This document shows, piece by piece, positions 31,870-41,217 of a DNA stretch of 64,000 nt. Source of the stretch: Desulfoferula sp040751985 (GTDB taxonomy: Bacteria > Desulfobacterota > Desulfarculia > Desulfarculales > Desulfarculaceae); contig JBFMFU010000096.1 in assembly GCA_040751985.1 (NCBI GenBank), forward strand, positions 62,001-126,000, read 5' to 3'. Each line of letters opens with the position of its first letter. The stretch's first letter is position 1. The notes under the pieces were generated by a model, which saw only the letters and a list, made by a program, of their open reading frames with translations, searched no databases and was not told the DNA's origin. The position numbers were made by a program, and so were the translations under genes.

Positions 31870-34319
31870 GGGGTGCTGGCCTTTACCGTTTCCAGTTGCG
31901 GGACGATGGACAGGGAGTGCAGGACCAGCCGGTACTTGCCGGTGGTCCCCAGGCGCACCTCAAACTGGCGGGCTCCCTGGGGCAGGTCGAAATCCAGGAC
32001 CACGGGCTTCCCCAGTTCTTGGCCGCTCACCTGGCTGCGGGTGAGCACCTGGCGTCCCTTGTCCTGGCTCGCGTCCAGCCAGGCCACGGGCTGCGGGCCC
32101 CGGTAGGGGCTGCTGAGGCGGGCGAAGACCTGGTAGCGCCCCGGAGGCAGGTTGAGGTACTGGCCCCAGAGGAACAGCTTGGGCGCGGGCAGGGCCGGCA
32201 CCTCCACTTCCGAGGACCCTGCGCGCACCGGTTTGGCCGGCGGGCGGGCATAGCGGGCCGGGGGCAGGGAAAGCTCCAGCAGGGCCTGCTGCGGCTGCGG
32301 ACCCGCCGGCCCCAGGCGCCAGGACATGCCCTGGCCCGGGAATATCCGCGCCCGCTCCCACAGGGTGATGCGGTGGGCCGGGTTGTTGTAGGCGGTCAGG
32401 CCAGGACCCACGCGGTCGGCCGCAATGGCCGCCCCGGCCACCATCAGGAAGGCGGCCAGCAGGCAGATCAGGGCCGACACCGGCGCGAAGCGCTGGCCGT
32501 CTATCTGCAAGGCCAACACCACCACCCCGGCCAGGCACAGCCAGATCAGACCCAACTGGGCGTTAACCGCGGGCTGCTGGTTGGCGAAGACATAGGCCGG
32601 CAGCAGGTTTTCCACCAAGGGGAACTGCAGGCCCTGGCCCAGCACCACCTTGTGCCCGTAAACCGCCGAGGGATGGTGCATGACCAAGGCCGCCGCCGCC
32701 GCGGTGAGCACCGCCAGCATCACCGTGACCAGCATGAAGCGGCGCGGGGCCCAGCGGGCGCCGGCGGCCATGCCCAGGGCCAGGAAGGGCACTGCCGCCA
32801 CCAGGTAGCGGGCGGGCGGGTTGATGCCCCCGAACCAGTCCGCGTACAGGCCGGCGGTGAGGTAGGTGGCCACGGCCATGAGCATCACCCAGAAGCCGTC
32901 TCCCGGCCGCCGGCGCAGCAGCCAGATCAGGCCGGCCACCGCGGCTATCCAAATGGGCCCGTAGGGCAAGAGCCCCTCGCCGGCGTCCACCCACAACCCG
33001 CTGAGCCCCTCCCAGGCCCCGCGCGGGTTCAGATAGGCGCCCTGGGCGTGGACCTGGGCCGTGGGCAGGGGCGAGCCGTACAGGTGGCTGAAATAGGTGC
33101 TCAGCAGCCAGGCTGAGACGATGCAGGGCAGGAAGAAGGCCATGAGGCCGCCGAAGCTCCGCCAGTGGCCCCGGGTCAGGGCGTACACCGACAGCAGCAC
33201 CGACAGCAGGATGAAGCGTTCGTGGAACCAGGCCAGATAGGCAGCCAGCACCCCGGCCAGCAACAGGGTGCCCAACTGGCCCGGCTGGGCCACGCGCAGG
33301 CGGCGGAAGGCGGCCACGCTGAAGGCCGCGGCAGCCATCTCCGGGAACAGCAGGTTGGAGTAGAGCAGGCCGGGCAGGGCCAAAGAAGACGCCGCCGCCG
33401 CCAGCAGGGCCGGCCCCTCGCGGCCGGTGTAGAAGCGGGCCAGCCAGAAAACTTCCAGCACCATCCAGGCTCCTAGCAGCCAGACCAAAATGGTGGCTAG
33501 CTTGCGCGGACCCAGATCAGTATACAACCCCCAGGCGTAAAAGGGCGAGAGCAGGGCGGGCAGGCCCGGCCGGTGGTTGGAGGCCCAGGCCCGGTCCTGG
33601 GTCCAGGTGCCGTGGCCGGTCACCAGGCGGGCCGGGTCGCTGAAGTTGGAGCTTTCGCGCAGCAGGATGCTGTCCATCAGGTCCAGGCTGCGGTCCACGG
33701 CCAGGCTGTGGGTGCTCAGCAGATAAGAAGGCTCGTCGCCGGCCATGAGGTAGCCGGTCTGGCCGCTGACCTCGTTGAGGCGCAGGCCCACCCCGGCGAA
33801 CACCCCCAGGGTCAGCAGGAACACCAGCGGCGCCAGCCAAAAACGGTGGTCGCCAAGGCCTCGCCGCAGCAGCTCCGGCGCGGCCAGGCGGGTTTGCAGC
33901 AGCACGGCGCCGGCCACGGCCAGGGCGGCCAGGGGCCAGGCCTCGCGGCCCAGGGCCAGGGGCGCGGTGCTGTAGCCGTAAAGGGGCCAGCACAGCTCCA
34001 TCAGGGGCACCAGCAAGAGGGCCAGGGAGGGCCACCAGGCGCGGTAGGCCCGGCGAAAGGCCTGGGGGCGCTCCAGGGCCTGCTGGGACAGCCAGTGCCG
34101 CTGCCAGAGCGCCACCAACAACTGCAGCAGCCAGGCGCCCAGGCCGATGGCCGCGGTCTGCCACCAGGGCGGCCAGACCCACAGCACCGCCACCTGGCCG
34201 TCGGGTTGGGTGGTCATGACCAGGGCCCAGCGGGAGGCCGCGAAGACCGCCCAACTGAAGCCGGCCAGCAAGGTGGCTGGCTGCCAGTAACCGGTGGTTT
34301 TCGATCGGCTTTGACTCAT
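31866..34319 (-). CDS. GT-C-type membrane glycosyltransferase-like protein
   Basis: The start is the ATG at 34319, which overlaps the preceding gene's TGA (ATGA); the open frame continues upstream to 34478 but that part overlaps the neighbour. The protein is 817 residues with about 13 membrane segments. MAGDEPSYLLSTHSLAVDRS in the first large loop contains the acidic Asp-Glu typical of GT-C catalytic loops. A C-terminal beta domain ends in RQFEVRLGTTGKYRLVLHSLS. It is co-transcribed with the two paralogues downstream. Confidence 0.68.
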   Translation of the reverse strand: MSQSRSKTTGYWQPATLLAGFSWAVFAASRWALVMTTQPDGQVAVLWVWPPWWQTAAIGLGAWLLQLLVALWQRHWLSQQALERPQAFRRAYRAWWPSLALLLVPLMELCWPLYGYSTAPLALGREAWPLAALAVAGAVLLQTRLAAPELLRRGLGDHRFWLAPLVFLLTLGVFAGVGLRLNEVSGQTGYLMAGDEPSYLLSTHSLAVDRSLDLMDSILLRESSNFSDPARLVTGHGTWTQDRAWASNHRPGLPALLSPFYAWGLYTDLGPRKLATILVWLLGAWMVLEVFWLARFYTGREGPALLAAAASSLALPGLLYSNLLFPEMAAAAFSVAAFRRLRVAQPGQLGTLLLAGVLAAYLAWFHERFILLSVLLSVYALTRGHWRSFGGLMAFFLPCIVSAWLLSTYFSHLYGSPLPTAQVHAQGAYLNPRGAWEGLSGLWVDAGEGLLPYGPIWIAAVAGLIWLLRRRPGDGFWVMLMAVATYLTAGLYADWFGGINPPARYLVAAVPFLALGMAAGARWAPRRFMLVTVMLAVLTAAAAALVMHHPSAVYGHKVVLGQGLQFPLVENLLPAYVFANQQPAVNAQLGLIWLCLAGVVVLALQIDGQRFAPVSALICLLAAFLMVAGAAIAADRVGPGLTAYNNPAHRITLWERARIFPGQGMSWRLGPAGPQPQQALLELSLPPARYARPPAKPVRAGSSEVEVPALPAPKLFLWGQYLNLPPGRYQVFARLSSPYRGPQPVAWLDASQDKGRQVLTRSQVSGQELGKPVVLDFDLPQGARQFEVRLGTTGKYRLVLHSLSIVPQLETVKASTP

Positions 34320-34783
34320 GGTTCGGGCAGCCCCAATTGGGAACGCCATGGGTCCCAGCGCTTGTGGCGCAACCAAAAGTTGTAGAGTTTGGCGTCGGCC
34401 TGGCGAGCGCGGACCAAGGCCTGACGTGCCATCTGCTGGTGTCCGGCCCGCGTTTCCAGCCAGGCCAGCTCCAGCCATAAGAGCACCGGATAGGTGCCTT
34501 TATACGTCTTCATCTCCCGCCAGATGCGGTCCAACTCCGCCCGCGGGAGCCGGCCGCCCTGCGCCACACTGGCGGCATGGGCCAGGCCTAACAGCGGCAG
34601 AACCCGGTAGGCCGGCGCCCAATGCTGCGCCAGGCGGCGCTGAGCGGCTTTCTGCCGCAGGTCCGGTCCCTTGTAAAAGGCCCAGAACACTGCGGCCGCC
34701 ACCAGCAGCACCAACAACCCAATGACCCACGGAGGCAGCCTTGCAGGCTGCTGGCTGGATTCGTCCATGAGGGAGAGCTTCAA
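34316..34783 (-). CDS. Small membrane-anchored helical (TPR-like) protein
   Basis: About 155 residues: one N-terminal membrane helix (WVIGLLVLLVAAAVFWAFY) followed by an alpha-helical region with TPR-like spacing (AHAASVAQGGRLPRAELDRIW, LELAWLETRAGHQQMARQAL). Start choice: a TTG at 34783 has GGAG 7 bases upstream; an ATG at 34768 and a TTG at 34819 are alternatives. It is coupled to the GT-C gene by a 4-base overlap. Function unknown; possibly a scaffold for the glycosyltransferases. Confidence 0.6.
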   Translation of the reverse strand: MKLSLMDESSQQPARLPPWVIGLLVLLVAAAVFWAFYKGPDLRQKAAQRRLAQHWAPAYRVLPLLGLAHAASVAQGGRLPRAELDRIWREMKTYKGTYPVLLWLELAWLETRAGHQQMARQALVRARQADAKLYNFWLRHKRWDPWRSQLGLPEP

Positions 34784-34860
34784 ATTACCGCTCCAGCCAA
34801 CCTCCGACAGGCCTTGCAAGCCTTCGAATATAATATTGAAGCATGTTATGACCTAGAGCG

Positions 34861-35850
34861 TCAAGCTGATCTATGTGTATTTTTTGCGCCATCGGAACCG
34901 GCGCGCAGACCGCCGGAAAGGTACCAGGGCACCGCTGGCAGAGCGCTGACCAGGGCGGTCAGGTTGGTGACCAGGCCCAGCAGGAAGGCCTGGGTGGAGT
35001 CCAGACCCACCAGGCTGAACAGGGCCATGTACAGGCCCTCTAACACCCCGAAGCTGGAGAAGGAAACCGGCAGGCGCGCCAGCAGGAACACCACCGGGGT
35101 CACGGCCGCGGCTTGAATCAGACTCAATGGGATGTTCAGGGCCAGGGCCGCCAGCCAGTTACCCACGATGGGCGCGGCCTGCTCCAGGAAGGACAGCAGC
35201 AGAAACCAGGCCAAGACCCCGCGGTGCCGGCGATAATCGTGGTAGGCCTTGATGAAGCGCGAGAGCCAGGCCAGCAGGCGGCCCCCAGCCAGCAGGCGCT
35301 GCTCCAGGCGCTGGTGCAGGCGGCCGGCCAGGGCCGAGAAGGAGACGATCACCGCGCCGGCCCCGCCCAGCAGGATGGCCAGGGACCAGACGAAGAACTC
35401 CCGGGGCAGCCGGCTGGTCAGGCCGGTGAGTAGCACCAGGCCGATCACCGCGGCCAGGGCCGCGGCCACGAAGCCCAGGGCGCGCTCCAAGAGCACCGAG
35501 GCCGCGACCATCTCGCTGGGGCGCTGGGGCCCGGCCACCAGGGTCACCCGCAGGGCGTCGGCCCCCAGGGTGGTGGGCAGAAAGCAGCCGGCGAAGCCCG
35601 CCAGATAATAGGACTTCAGGGCCTCGGCCCAGCCCAGGGGCAGGCCCCGGGCCAGCACCAGCAGCCGCCACTTGTAGGCCATCAGGAAGCGGTCAGCGGT
35701 GCTCCAGGCCAGCAGCAGCAAGAGAAACTGCCAGCGGCAGCCCGCCAGCACCCGCTCGGCCTGGCCCAGGTCCACGAAGAAAAGGAGCAGGACCAGCAGG
35801 AGCCCGGCGCTGATGGCGGCCCGCAGACAAGTTTTGGCTTTCTTGTGCAA
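34861..35850 (-). CDS. LPG-synthase-TM (UPF0104) family membrane protein
   Basis: About 329 residues from a TTG at 35850 with AGGGGG upstream; an in-frame GTG at 35898 is an alternative. Roughly eight membrane helices carry UPF0104 motifs: YYLAGFAGCFLPTTLGADALRV, ASVLLERALGF and LPVSFSSFGVLEGLYM. Members are lipid flippase-like or act in envelope lipid and glycan transport. It probably heads the leftward operon of GT-C genes. It is related to, but distinct from, the protein at 38788-39864. Confidence 0.78.
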   Translation of the reverse strand: MHKKAKTCLRAAISAGLLLVLLLFFVDLGQAERVLAGCRWQFLLLLLAWSTADRFLMAYKWRLLVLARGLPLGWAEALKSYYLAGFAGCFLPTTLGADALRVTLVAGPQRPSEMVAASVLLERALGFVAAALAAVIGLVLLTGLTSRLPREFFVWSLAILLGGAGAVIVSFSALAGRLHQRLEQRLLAGGRLLAWLSRFIKAYHDYRRHRGVLAWFLLLSFLEQAAPIVGNWLAALALNIPLSLIQAAAVTPVVFLLARLPVSFSSFGVLEGLYMALFSLVGLDSTQAFLLGLVTNLTALVSALPAVPWYLSGGLRAGSDGAKNTHRSA

Positions 35851-36040
35851 AAGCGCCCCCTGATTCCGGCTCCTTAGCAACCCCCGCCACGTTAGCACCT
35901 GCCCGCCACAGCGTCAACGCAGCCCCGCGGGCCCCGGCGTTTGCACTTGCCAGGTGGGGTATGATTCATTAGGCTTACCCAATTCCCAGGCCGCGGGCCC
36001 GCGGCCCAACGGCCAAGGCAAGGGAGACAGGCAGGGCGCT

Positions 36041-37906
36041 ATGTGCGGCTTGAACGGGTTCAGCTGGGAGGATCAGGGCCTTATCCAGGCCATGAACCGG
36101 GTACTCCACCACCGGGGTCCGGACGACCGGGGCCAGGTGGTGGGCTTCGGCGCCTCCCTGGGCCAGACCCGGCTTTCCATCATCGACCTGTCCGAGCGCG
36201 GCCGCCAGCCCATGGTCAACGAGACCGGCGACGTGTTCGTGGTGGTCAACGGCGAAATCTACAACCACCTGGACCTACGCGCCGAGCTGATCCAGGCCGG
36301 CCACGTCTTCCACAGCCACAGCGACTCCGAGGTGGTGCTGCACGGCTATGAGCAGTGGGGCCCCGGCGTCATCGAGCGCATCATCGGCATGTTCTGTTTC
36401 GCGGTGCTGGACGGACCCAGAAGGCGGATCATGCTGGGCCGCGACCGCCTGGGCATCAAGCCCCTGTACTACCACCTGAGCCAGGGCCGGCTCATCTTCA
36501 GCAACGAGATCAAAGCCATGCTGGCCTGGCCCGGCCTGGAGCGCCGGGTGGACCTCACCAGCCTGTTCCACTACCTGGGCTATGAGTACGTGCCCGCCCC
36601 GCGCACCCTGTTCGCGGGCGTGAACAAGCTTCGGCAGGGCCACTACGCCATCTTCGAGCTGGACAGCGGCCGCTTTGAAGAGAAGCCCTACTGGGACGTG
36701 CGCTTCCAGCCCCGCTTCTCCCGGCCCGAGGAGGCGGTGGAGGAACTGCGCGCCCTGCTCAAGCTGTCGGTCAAGCGCCGGTTGATGAGCGACGTGCCCC
36801 TGGGGGTGTTCCTCTCCGGCGGCCTGGACTCCACCACGGTGGTGGCCCTGATGCGCGAGCTGGGGGTCAGCGAGCTAAAGACCTTCTCCATCGCCTACCC
36901 GGACCCCAGCTTCAGCGAACTGGACTACGCCAATGACATGGCCCGGCACTACGGCACCGACCAGACCGTGCTGATGATCCAGGGCCTGAGCATGGAGGAC
37001 CTGGAGACGGCGGTCTACCATCTGGACGAGCCCATGACCGACCTGTCGGCCATCCCCCTGATGCTCATCTGCCGCAAGGCCAAGGAGCGGGTGACGGTGG
37101 TGCTCTCGGGCGAAGGCGGCGACGAGATCTTCGCCGGCTACGACCGTTTCAAGGCCTCCAAGGCGGCGCGTGTCCTGGGCTGGCTGCCCGGCTGCGCCGC
37201 GGCGCTCCACCGCTTGGCCGGGCTACTACCCGACCAGCCCCAGAAAAAGGGCGCGGTCAACGTGCTCAAGCGCTTCCTGGAGGGCTGCGTGCTGCCGGCC
37301 GAGGGCGAGCACCTGCGCTGGCAGTACTTCCTGGCCCCGGAGCTGGCCGGCCAGCTATTCCAGCCCGAGGTGGCGGCCCAGGTGGGCCTGGACGACCCCT
37401 TCGCCCCGGTGCGGGAGGTGCTCTCCCACTGCAACAGCCGCGACCGCCTGGACCGGGAGGTGTACCTGGACCTCAAGCTGGCCATGGCCGACAGCGTTTT
37501 GATGAAGGTGGACAAAATGTCTATGTCCACCTCCCTGGAGGTGCGGGTGCCCTTCCTGGACCACGAGGTGGTGGAGTTCACCGCCAGCCTGCCCTCCTGG
37601 TTCAAGCTCAAGGGCTTCACCACCAAGTACATCCTGCGCCAGGCCATCCAGGGCCTGGTGCCGGACCGGGTGGTGTTCCGGGGCAAGCAGGGCTACTCCC
37701 TGCCGGTGAAGAACCTGCTGCGCGGCCAGCTGCGGCCTTTGATGCAGGAGCTGCTCACCACCAGCCCCTTGGTCCGGGATTTCCTGCAACCGGCCACGGT
37801 GCAGCGCCTGATGGCCGAGCACCTGGCCGGCACCCACAACCACAACCACATCCTCTGGGCCCTGGTCAATGCGACCCTGTGGCACCGCCGTTTCCTGGAA
37901 GGCTAG
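36041..37906 (+). CDS. asnB: Asparagine synthase (glutamine-hydrolysing)-type amidotransferase
   Basis: The start is the ATG at 36041, which puts the nucleophile at Cys2 (MCGLNG) after processing; the open frame upstream would bury it. Residues 1-~210 form the class II glutaminase domain (HHRGPDDRGQ, NGEIYNH). The synthetase domain has PP-loop FLSGGLDSTTV (~residue 250) and LSGEGGDEIFAGYDR. Total is 621 residues, typical of exopolysaccharide-associated AsnB proteins. Context among GT and acyltransferase genes suggests it amidates a sugar acid or glycan component rather than only making asparagine. Confidence 0.9.
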   Translation: MCGLNGFSWEDQGLIQAMNRVLHHRGPDDRGQVVGFGASLGQTRLSIIDLSERGRQPMVNETGDVFVVVNGEIYNHLDLRAELIQAGHVFHSHSDSEVVLHGYEQWGPGVIERIIGMFCFAVLDGPRRRIMLGRDRLGIKPLYYHLSQGRLIFSNEIKAMLAWPGLERRVDLTSLFHYLGYEYVPAPRTLFAGVNKLRQGHYAIFELDSGRFEEKPYWDVRFQPRFSRPEEAVEELRALLKLSVKRRLMSDVPLGVFLSGGLDSTTVVALMRELGVSELKTFSIAYPDPSFSELDYANDMARHYGTDQTVLMIQGLSMEDLETAVYHLDEPMTDLSAIPLMLICRKAKERVTVVLSGEGGDEIFAGYDRFKASKAARVLGWLPGCAAALHRLAGLLPDQPQKKGAVNVLKRFLEGCVLPAEGEHLRWQYFLAPELAGQLFQPEVAAQVGLDDPFAPVREVLSHCNSRDRLDREVYLDLKLAMADSVLMKVDKMSMSTSLEVRVPFLDHEVVEFTASLPSWFKLKGFTTKYILRQAIQGLVPDRVVFRGKQGYSLPVKNLLRGQLRPLMQELLTTSPLVRDFLQPATVQRLMAEHLAGTHNHNHILWALVNATLWHRRFLEG

Positions 37907-37973
37907 ACAGCCCCGGAAGCCGCGTGATAATTACTGGTTGAGTCGCCCCTTTCACCGGGAGGTGGTAGGTTCC

Positions 37974-38753
37974 ATGAGCACCCAGGCCCCCAAGCCCAGC
38001 AGCGCCGGCGGGTCAAAGACCCACGCCGCGGCCACCGGCCAGGGCAGTGCCCTGCGGCGCTACCAGGACCTCATCCTGGGCCACCGCTCTTGGGCCGGTC
38101 TGCTCTACTTCGAGCTGTGCATGCTCTTCGCTCATTTGCAGGGCGCCCTGGGTCTGTTCCTGCGCAAGCTGCTCTGGCCGTCCCTCTTCGGCTCCTGCGG
38201 CCGCGGGGTGATGTTCGGGGCCGGGGTTATCCTGCGCCACCCGCGGCGCATCCACCTGGGCGAGCGGGTGGTGGTCAGCGAGGGCTGCATATTGGACGCC
38301 CGCAACCCGGACAGCGAGCGGGCGCTGGTTATAGACGAGGACGTGAACCTGGCCAACGACGTGATGCTCTCCTGCAAGATGGGCAGCATCCACATCGGCC
38401 CCCGCTGCGGCTTGGGGGCACGCACCATAGTCCACTCCGTGGCCGGCAACCCGGTCGCCATCGGCGCCGACGTGGTCATCGGGCCCCAGTGCTACCTGGC
38501 CGGCGGCGGCGACTACCACACCGAGCGCCTGGACATACCCATCGCCCAGCAGGGCATCAAGTACCTGGGCGGCATTGACATCGGCGACGGCGCCTGGCTG
38601 GCGGCCCAGGTCACGGTGACCGACGGGGTGCGCCTGGGCGCGGGCTGCATCGCCGCTGCCGGCGCGGTGGTCACCCAGGACGTGCCGCCTCTGGCCGTGG
38701 TGGGCGGCGTGCCGGCCCGGGTGCTCAAGACCCGCGGCCCGGCGGGCCAGTAA
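37974..38753 (+). CDS. Left-handed beta-helix (hexapeptide) acyltransferase
   Basis: A 259-residue protein starting at the ATG at 37974 after a GGGAGG-type site. After a basic, helical N-terminal segment (residues ~25-70), hexapeptide repeats run from ~75 to the end (e.g. IHLGERVVVSEGCILDA, IGPRCGLGARTIV, IGADVVIGPQCYL, VVGGVPARVLKT), the LbH fold of sugar O-/N-acetyltransferases. The late VxGG(V/N)PAR motif is characteristic. It likely acetylates a glycan precursor with the surrounding glycosyltransferase genes. Confidence 0.85.
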   Translation: MSTQAPKPSSAGGSKTHAAATGQGSALRRYQDLILGHRSWAGLLYFELCMLFAHLQGALGLFLRKLLWPSLFGSCGRGVMFGAGVILRHPRRIHLGERVVVSEGCILDARNPDSERALVIDEDVNLANDVMLSCKMGSIHIGPRCGLGARTIVHSVAGNPVAIGADVVIGPQCYLAGGGDYHTERLDIPIAQQGIKYLGGIDIGDGAWLAAQVTVTDGVRLGAGCIAAAGAVVTQDVPPLAVVGGVPARVLKTRGPAGQ

Positions 38754-38787
38754 CCGGGGCGCCCCAGGCCCGAACCCAGGATCAACC

Positions 38788-39864
38788 ATGCCCGACCCAG
38801 CTGACAGCCAACGCCGGCCGCTGCAAAAAAGGCGGCTGGGCGCGGTTATTTCCCTGCTCTTGGCCTGCGGCTTCACCGGGGCCTTGTTCTGGTACCTGGC
38901 CCGCACCACCACCCTGGCCGACTGGGTGGGCCTTTACCGCGGCCTGGCCTGGAGCTTCTTTGCGGCCTACCTGGTCTTGTTCTGGGGCTCCATGGCCCTC
39001 AAGGCCCTGCGCTACCGGGTGCTCCTGGCCGCCTCGGGCGAGAAGGTGCGCTACTGGCACCTGGTGGTGCTCACCTTCGTGAGCAACCTGTTCGTGGACC
39101 TCTTGCCCGCGCGCAGCGGCAGCCTGGCCTACATCGTCTTCCTCAACCGCAAGCTGGCCGTGGGCCTGCCGGCGGCCTTTTCCTCCTTTGCCTTCTCCTT
39201 CATCTTCGACCTCATCGGCATGCTGCCCCTGTTCGGCCTGGCCATCGTCCTGCACCAGGCCGCGGCCGGCGGCGAGGGCGTGCTCTGGGTCCTGCTGGGG
39301 GTGCTGGGGGTCATCGCGGTGCTGGCCCTGCTGCTCTTGGAGCGGGTGCTGGCCGTGGCCGCGGTGCTGTCCGCCTGGCTCACCGCCCGCCTGCGCGGCC
39401 GCACCCAGAACCTGGCCGGCCGCCTGGCCCGGGAGGTGGAGGCCATGCGCCTGGACGTGGCCCGGGTCAAGTCCCAGGGCGTGTTCTGGCGGGTGCTGTT
39501 GATCTCGGTGGCCATCCGGGCTCTTAAATACTTGGGCCTGTACGTGCTGGTGGCCGGCCTGGCCGCCCAGTGGCCGGCCGAGGCCGCCCGCCTGGGCTTT
39601 TCCCTGGTGCTGTTCGCCTTGGTGGCGGCCGAGGCCACGGCCAGCCTGCCCATCTCGGGCATCGCCGGCTTCGGGGCCTACGAGGGGGTGATGATGGCCA
39701 CCCTGCGCGCCGCGGGTCTGGCCGCCACCCAAGCGGCCCTGATACCCTTCGGACTGCACCTGCTCACCCAGGTCGTGGACTACACCCTGGGCGGCCTGGC
39801 CCTGGTGATCCTGAGCCTGACCGCCCGCCCGGAGAGGAAAGATGACGCCCCCCCGGCGAGCTAA
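38788..39864 (+). CDS. LPG-synthase-TM (UPF0104) family membrane protein
   Basis: A 358-residue membrane protein with ~8 helices. NLFVDLLPARSGSLAYIVFLNR and LPISGIAGFGAYEGVMM are the UPF0104-type conserved loops. It is the second member of this family in the region. It overlaps the next gene by 23 bases. The role is probably lipid or polyprenyl transport for glycan assembly, by family analogy. Confidence 0.8.
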   Translation: MPDPADSQRRPLQKRRLGAVISLLLACGFTGALFWYLARTTTLADWVGLYRGLAWSFFAAYLVLFWGSMALKALRYRVLLAASGEKVRYWHLVVLTFVSNLFVDLLPARSGSLAYIVFLNRKLAVGLPAAFSSFAFSFIFDLIGMLPLFGLAIVLHQAAAGGEGVLWVLLGVLGVIAVLALLLLERVLAVAAVLSAWLTARLRGRTQNLAGRLAREVEAMRLDVARVKSQGVFWRVLLISVAIRALKYLGLYVLVAGLAAQWPAEAARLGFSLVLFALVAAEATASLPISGIAGFGAYEGVMMATLRAAGLAATQAALIPFGLHLLTQVVDYTLGGLALVILSLTARPERKDDAPPAS

Positions 39865-40876
39865 GAGAATCATCGCCTGGCTGGCGGCCCTGGCCCTGGC
39901 CAGTCTGGCCGCGGTGGTGGTGGCCCACTTCGGGCCGCGCTACGCCTACCGCCTGTTCGGCAACTGGGCCCTCAGCGCGGTGCCCGACACCCTCAGCGAG
40001 GCGCAGAAGAAGGACATCCGCGCCCGCACCCAGGGCCTCAAGGCCCGCGTGGTCTGGTCCTCCTCGCGCAGCGGCAGCCACGAGATCTATATGCTCACCC
40101 TGCCCGAGCTGAAGCTGTTTCGCCTGACCGACAACAAGTTCGTGGACACCTTCCCCCGCTTCTCGCCCGACGGCAAGCAGCTGGTCTACATCCGTAGCCA
40201 GAAACCCTGGGTGAGCCAGCGCAACCTGGAGCTGTGGGACGTGTATCGCCAGGAGTTGGACAGCCACCGGGAGACGCTGGTGGCCAGGGGCGGCAACTAC
40301 CCCCTGTGGGTGAGCCAGGGCGAGGTGAGCTTCCTGCGCAAGACCCAGGTGGTGCTCAAGGAACTGACCGGCGGCCGGGAGAAGGTGATATACGACGGCA
40401 GCCGCTCGGCCGTGCGCGGCGAGATACAGACCCCGGAGCTTTCGCCCACCAACCGCAACCTGCTGGCCCTCACCGCCCGGGCCAAGCTGGACGGGGTGTA
40501 TGTCTGCGACCTGACCAACGGCAAGCACGTGCGCATCGGCGCCGGCTGCCAGTTGGGCTGGTTCCCGGACGGCCGGCGCCTGCTGTGGGTGGACAACGGC
40601 GGCCGCGGCGGCAACCACATCCTGGCCTCGCCCCTGACGCCGGTGCAGCCGAAGGTGTTCATGGACCTGCCCAGCGCGTACAGCCACGAGTACTTCCCGC
40701 GCCTGTCCGCCGACGGCCGCTGGATGGTCTGGGCCGCGGCGGCCAAGGGGCACGAGCACGACATCGCCGACTACGAGATATTCCTCTGGGACACAACCAA
40801 GCCCTGGGACCGGGCCGTGCGCCTGACCTACAGCGCGGCCAACGACAACTGGCCGGACATCTTCGTGGACAAATAG
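39842..40876 (+). CDS. Periplasmic TolB/PD40-like beta-propeller protein
   Basis: A 344-residue protein with an N-terminal signal/anchor (~residues 10-30) and a domain built of PD40-type propeller blades: VVWSSSRSGSHEIYML, FPRFSPDGKQLVYI, LGWFPDGRRLLWVD and FPRLSADGRWMVW. Such propellers usually bind proteins or glycans. A GAGAGG site lies upstream of the ATG within the preceding gene. It is the last gene of the asnB-led operon. Confidence 0.8.
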   Translation: MTPPRRAKRIIAWLAALALASLAAVVVAHFGPRYAYRLFGNWALSAVPDTLSEAQKKDIRARTQGLKARVVWSSSRSGSHEIYMLTLPELKLFRLTDNKFVDTFPRFSPDGKQLVYIRSQKPWVSQRNLELWDVYRQELDSHRETLVARGGNYPLWVSQGEVSFLRKTQVVLKELTGGREKVIYDGSRSAVRGEIQTPELSPTNRNLLALTARAKLDGVYVCDLTNGKHVRIGAGCQLGWFPDGRRLLWVDNGGRGGNHILASPLTPVQPKVFMDLPSAYSHEYFPRLSADGRWMVWAAAAKGHEHDIADYEIFLWDTTKPWDRAVRLTYSAANDNWPDIFVDK

Positions 40877-41163
40877 GGAAGCCTGCCGATTCGGTCCGTG
40901 CCTGCCGGGTTGCCGGGTATCCAAGAGGTTTTGCAAAAGGGGCAGCTCCCGGCGGCCCGAGACGGCGCCCGCTGTTTCCGCCAGCCACCGTTCTGCCAGG
41001 CCCGCGTGGTCCCTCTGGGTGGCCCGTACCTGAGTCCAAAATGTAGTGGCGGGGTTTGTGCCCGTCAGGTACCGCCCCGCCGGCTCAGCCCCGGTCCGCG
41101 CCGGCGTAGTCCCTCGACAATCCCCTAAGTTAGCCTAGCCGTCATCTTAAGCGCGCCTGCCCC
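40877..41163. other. Gap between the propeller gene and hsp20
   Basis: This ~290-base stretch has no ORF with a credible start or family match, and no tRNA-like fold. It contains a weak inverted GC repeat near 41045-41083. It is probably the non-coding end of the preceding operon. Confidence 0.5.
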
Positions 41164-41194
41164 AAAAGCCGCCGGCCCCCGAGCGGGGGCCGGC
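41164..41194 (-). terminator. Rho-independent terminator of hsp20
   Basis: On the minus strand a perfect 10-base stem (GCCGGCCCCC with GGGGGCCGGC, loop GCTCG) is followed by GGC and four T residues, 24-54 bases past the hsp20 stop. Confidence 0.75.
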
Positions 41195-41217
41195 GCGTGT
41201 TCAGAGCAAGCTAGCGG

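Noticed and set aside
35851..36040. TATGAT near 35960 as the -10 of asnB
   Set aside because: There is no -35 at acceptable spacing; not reported as a promoter.
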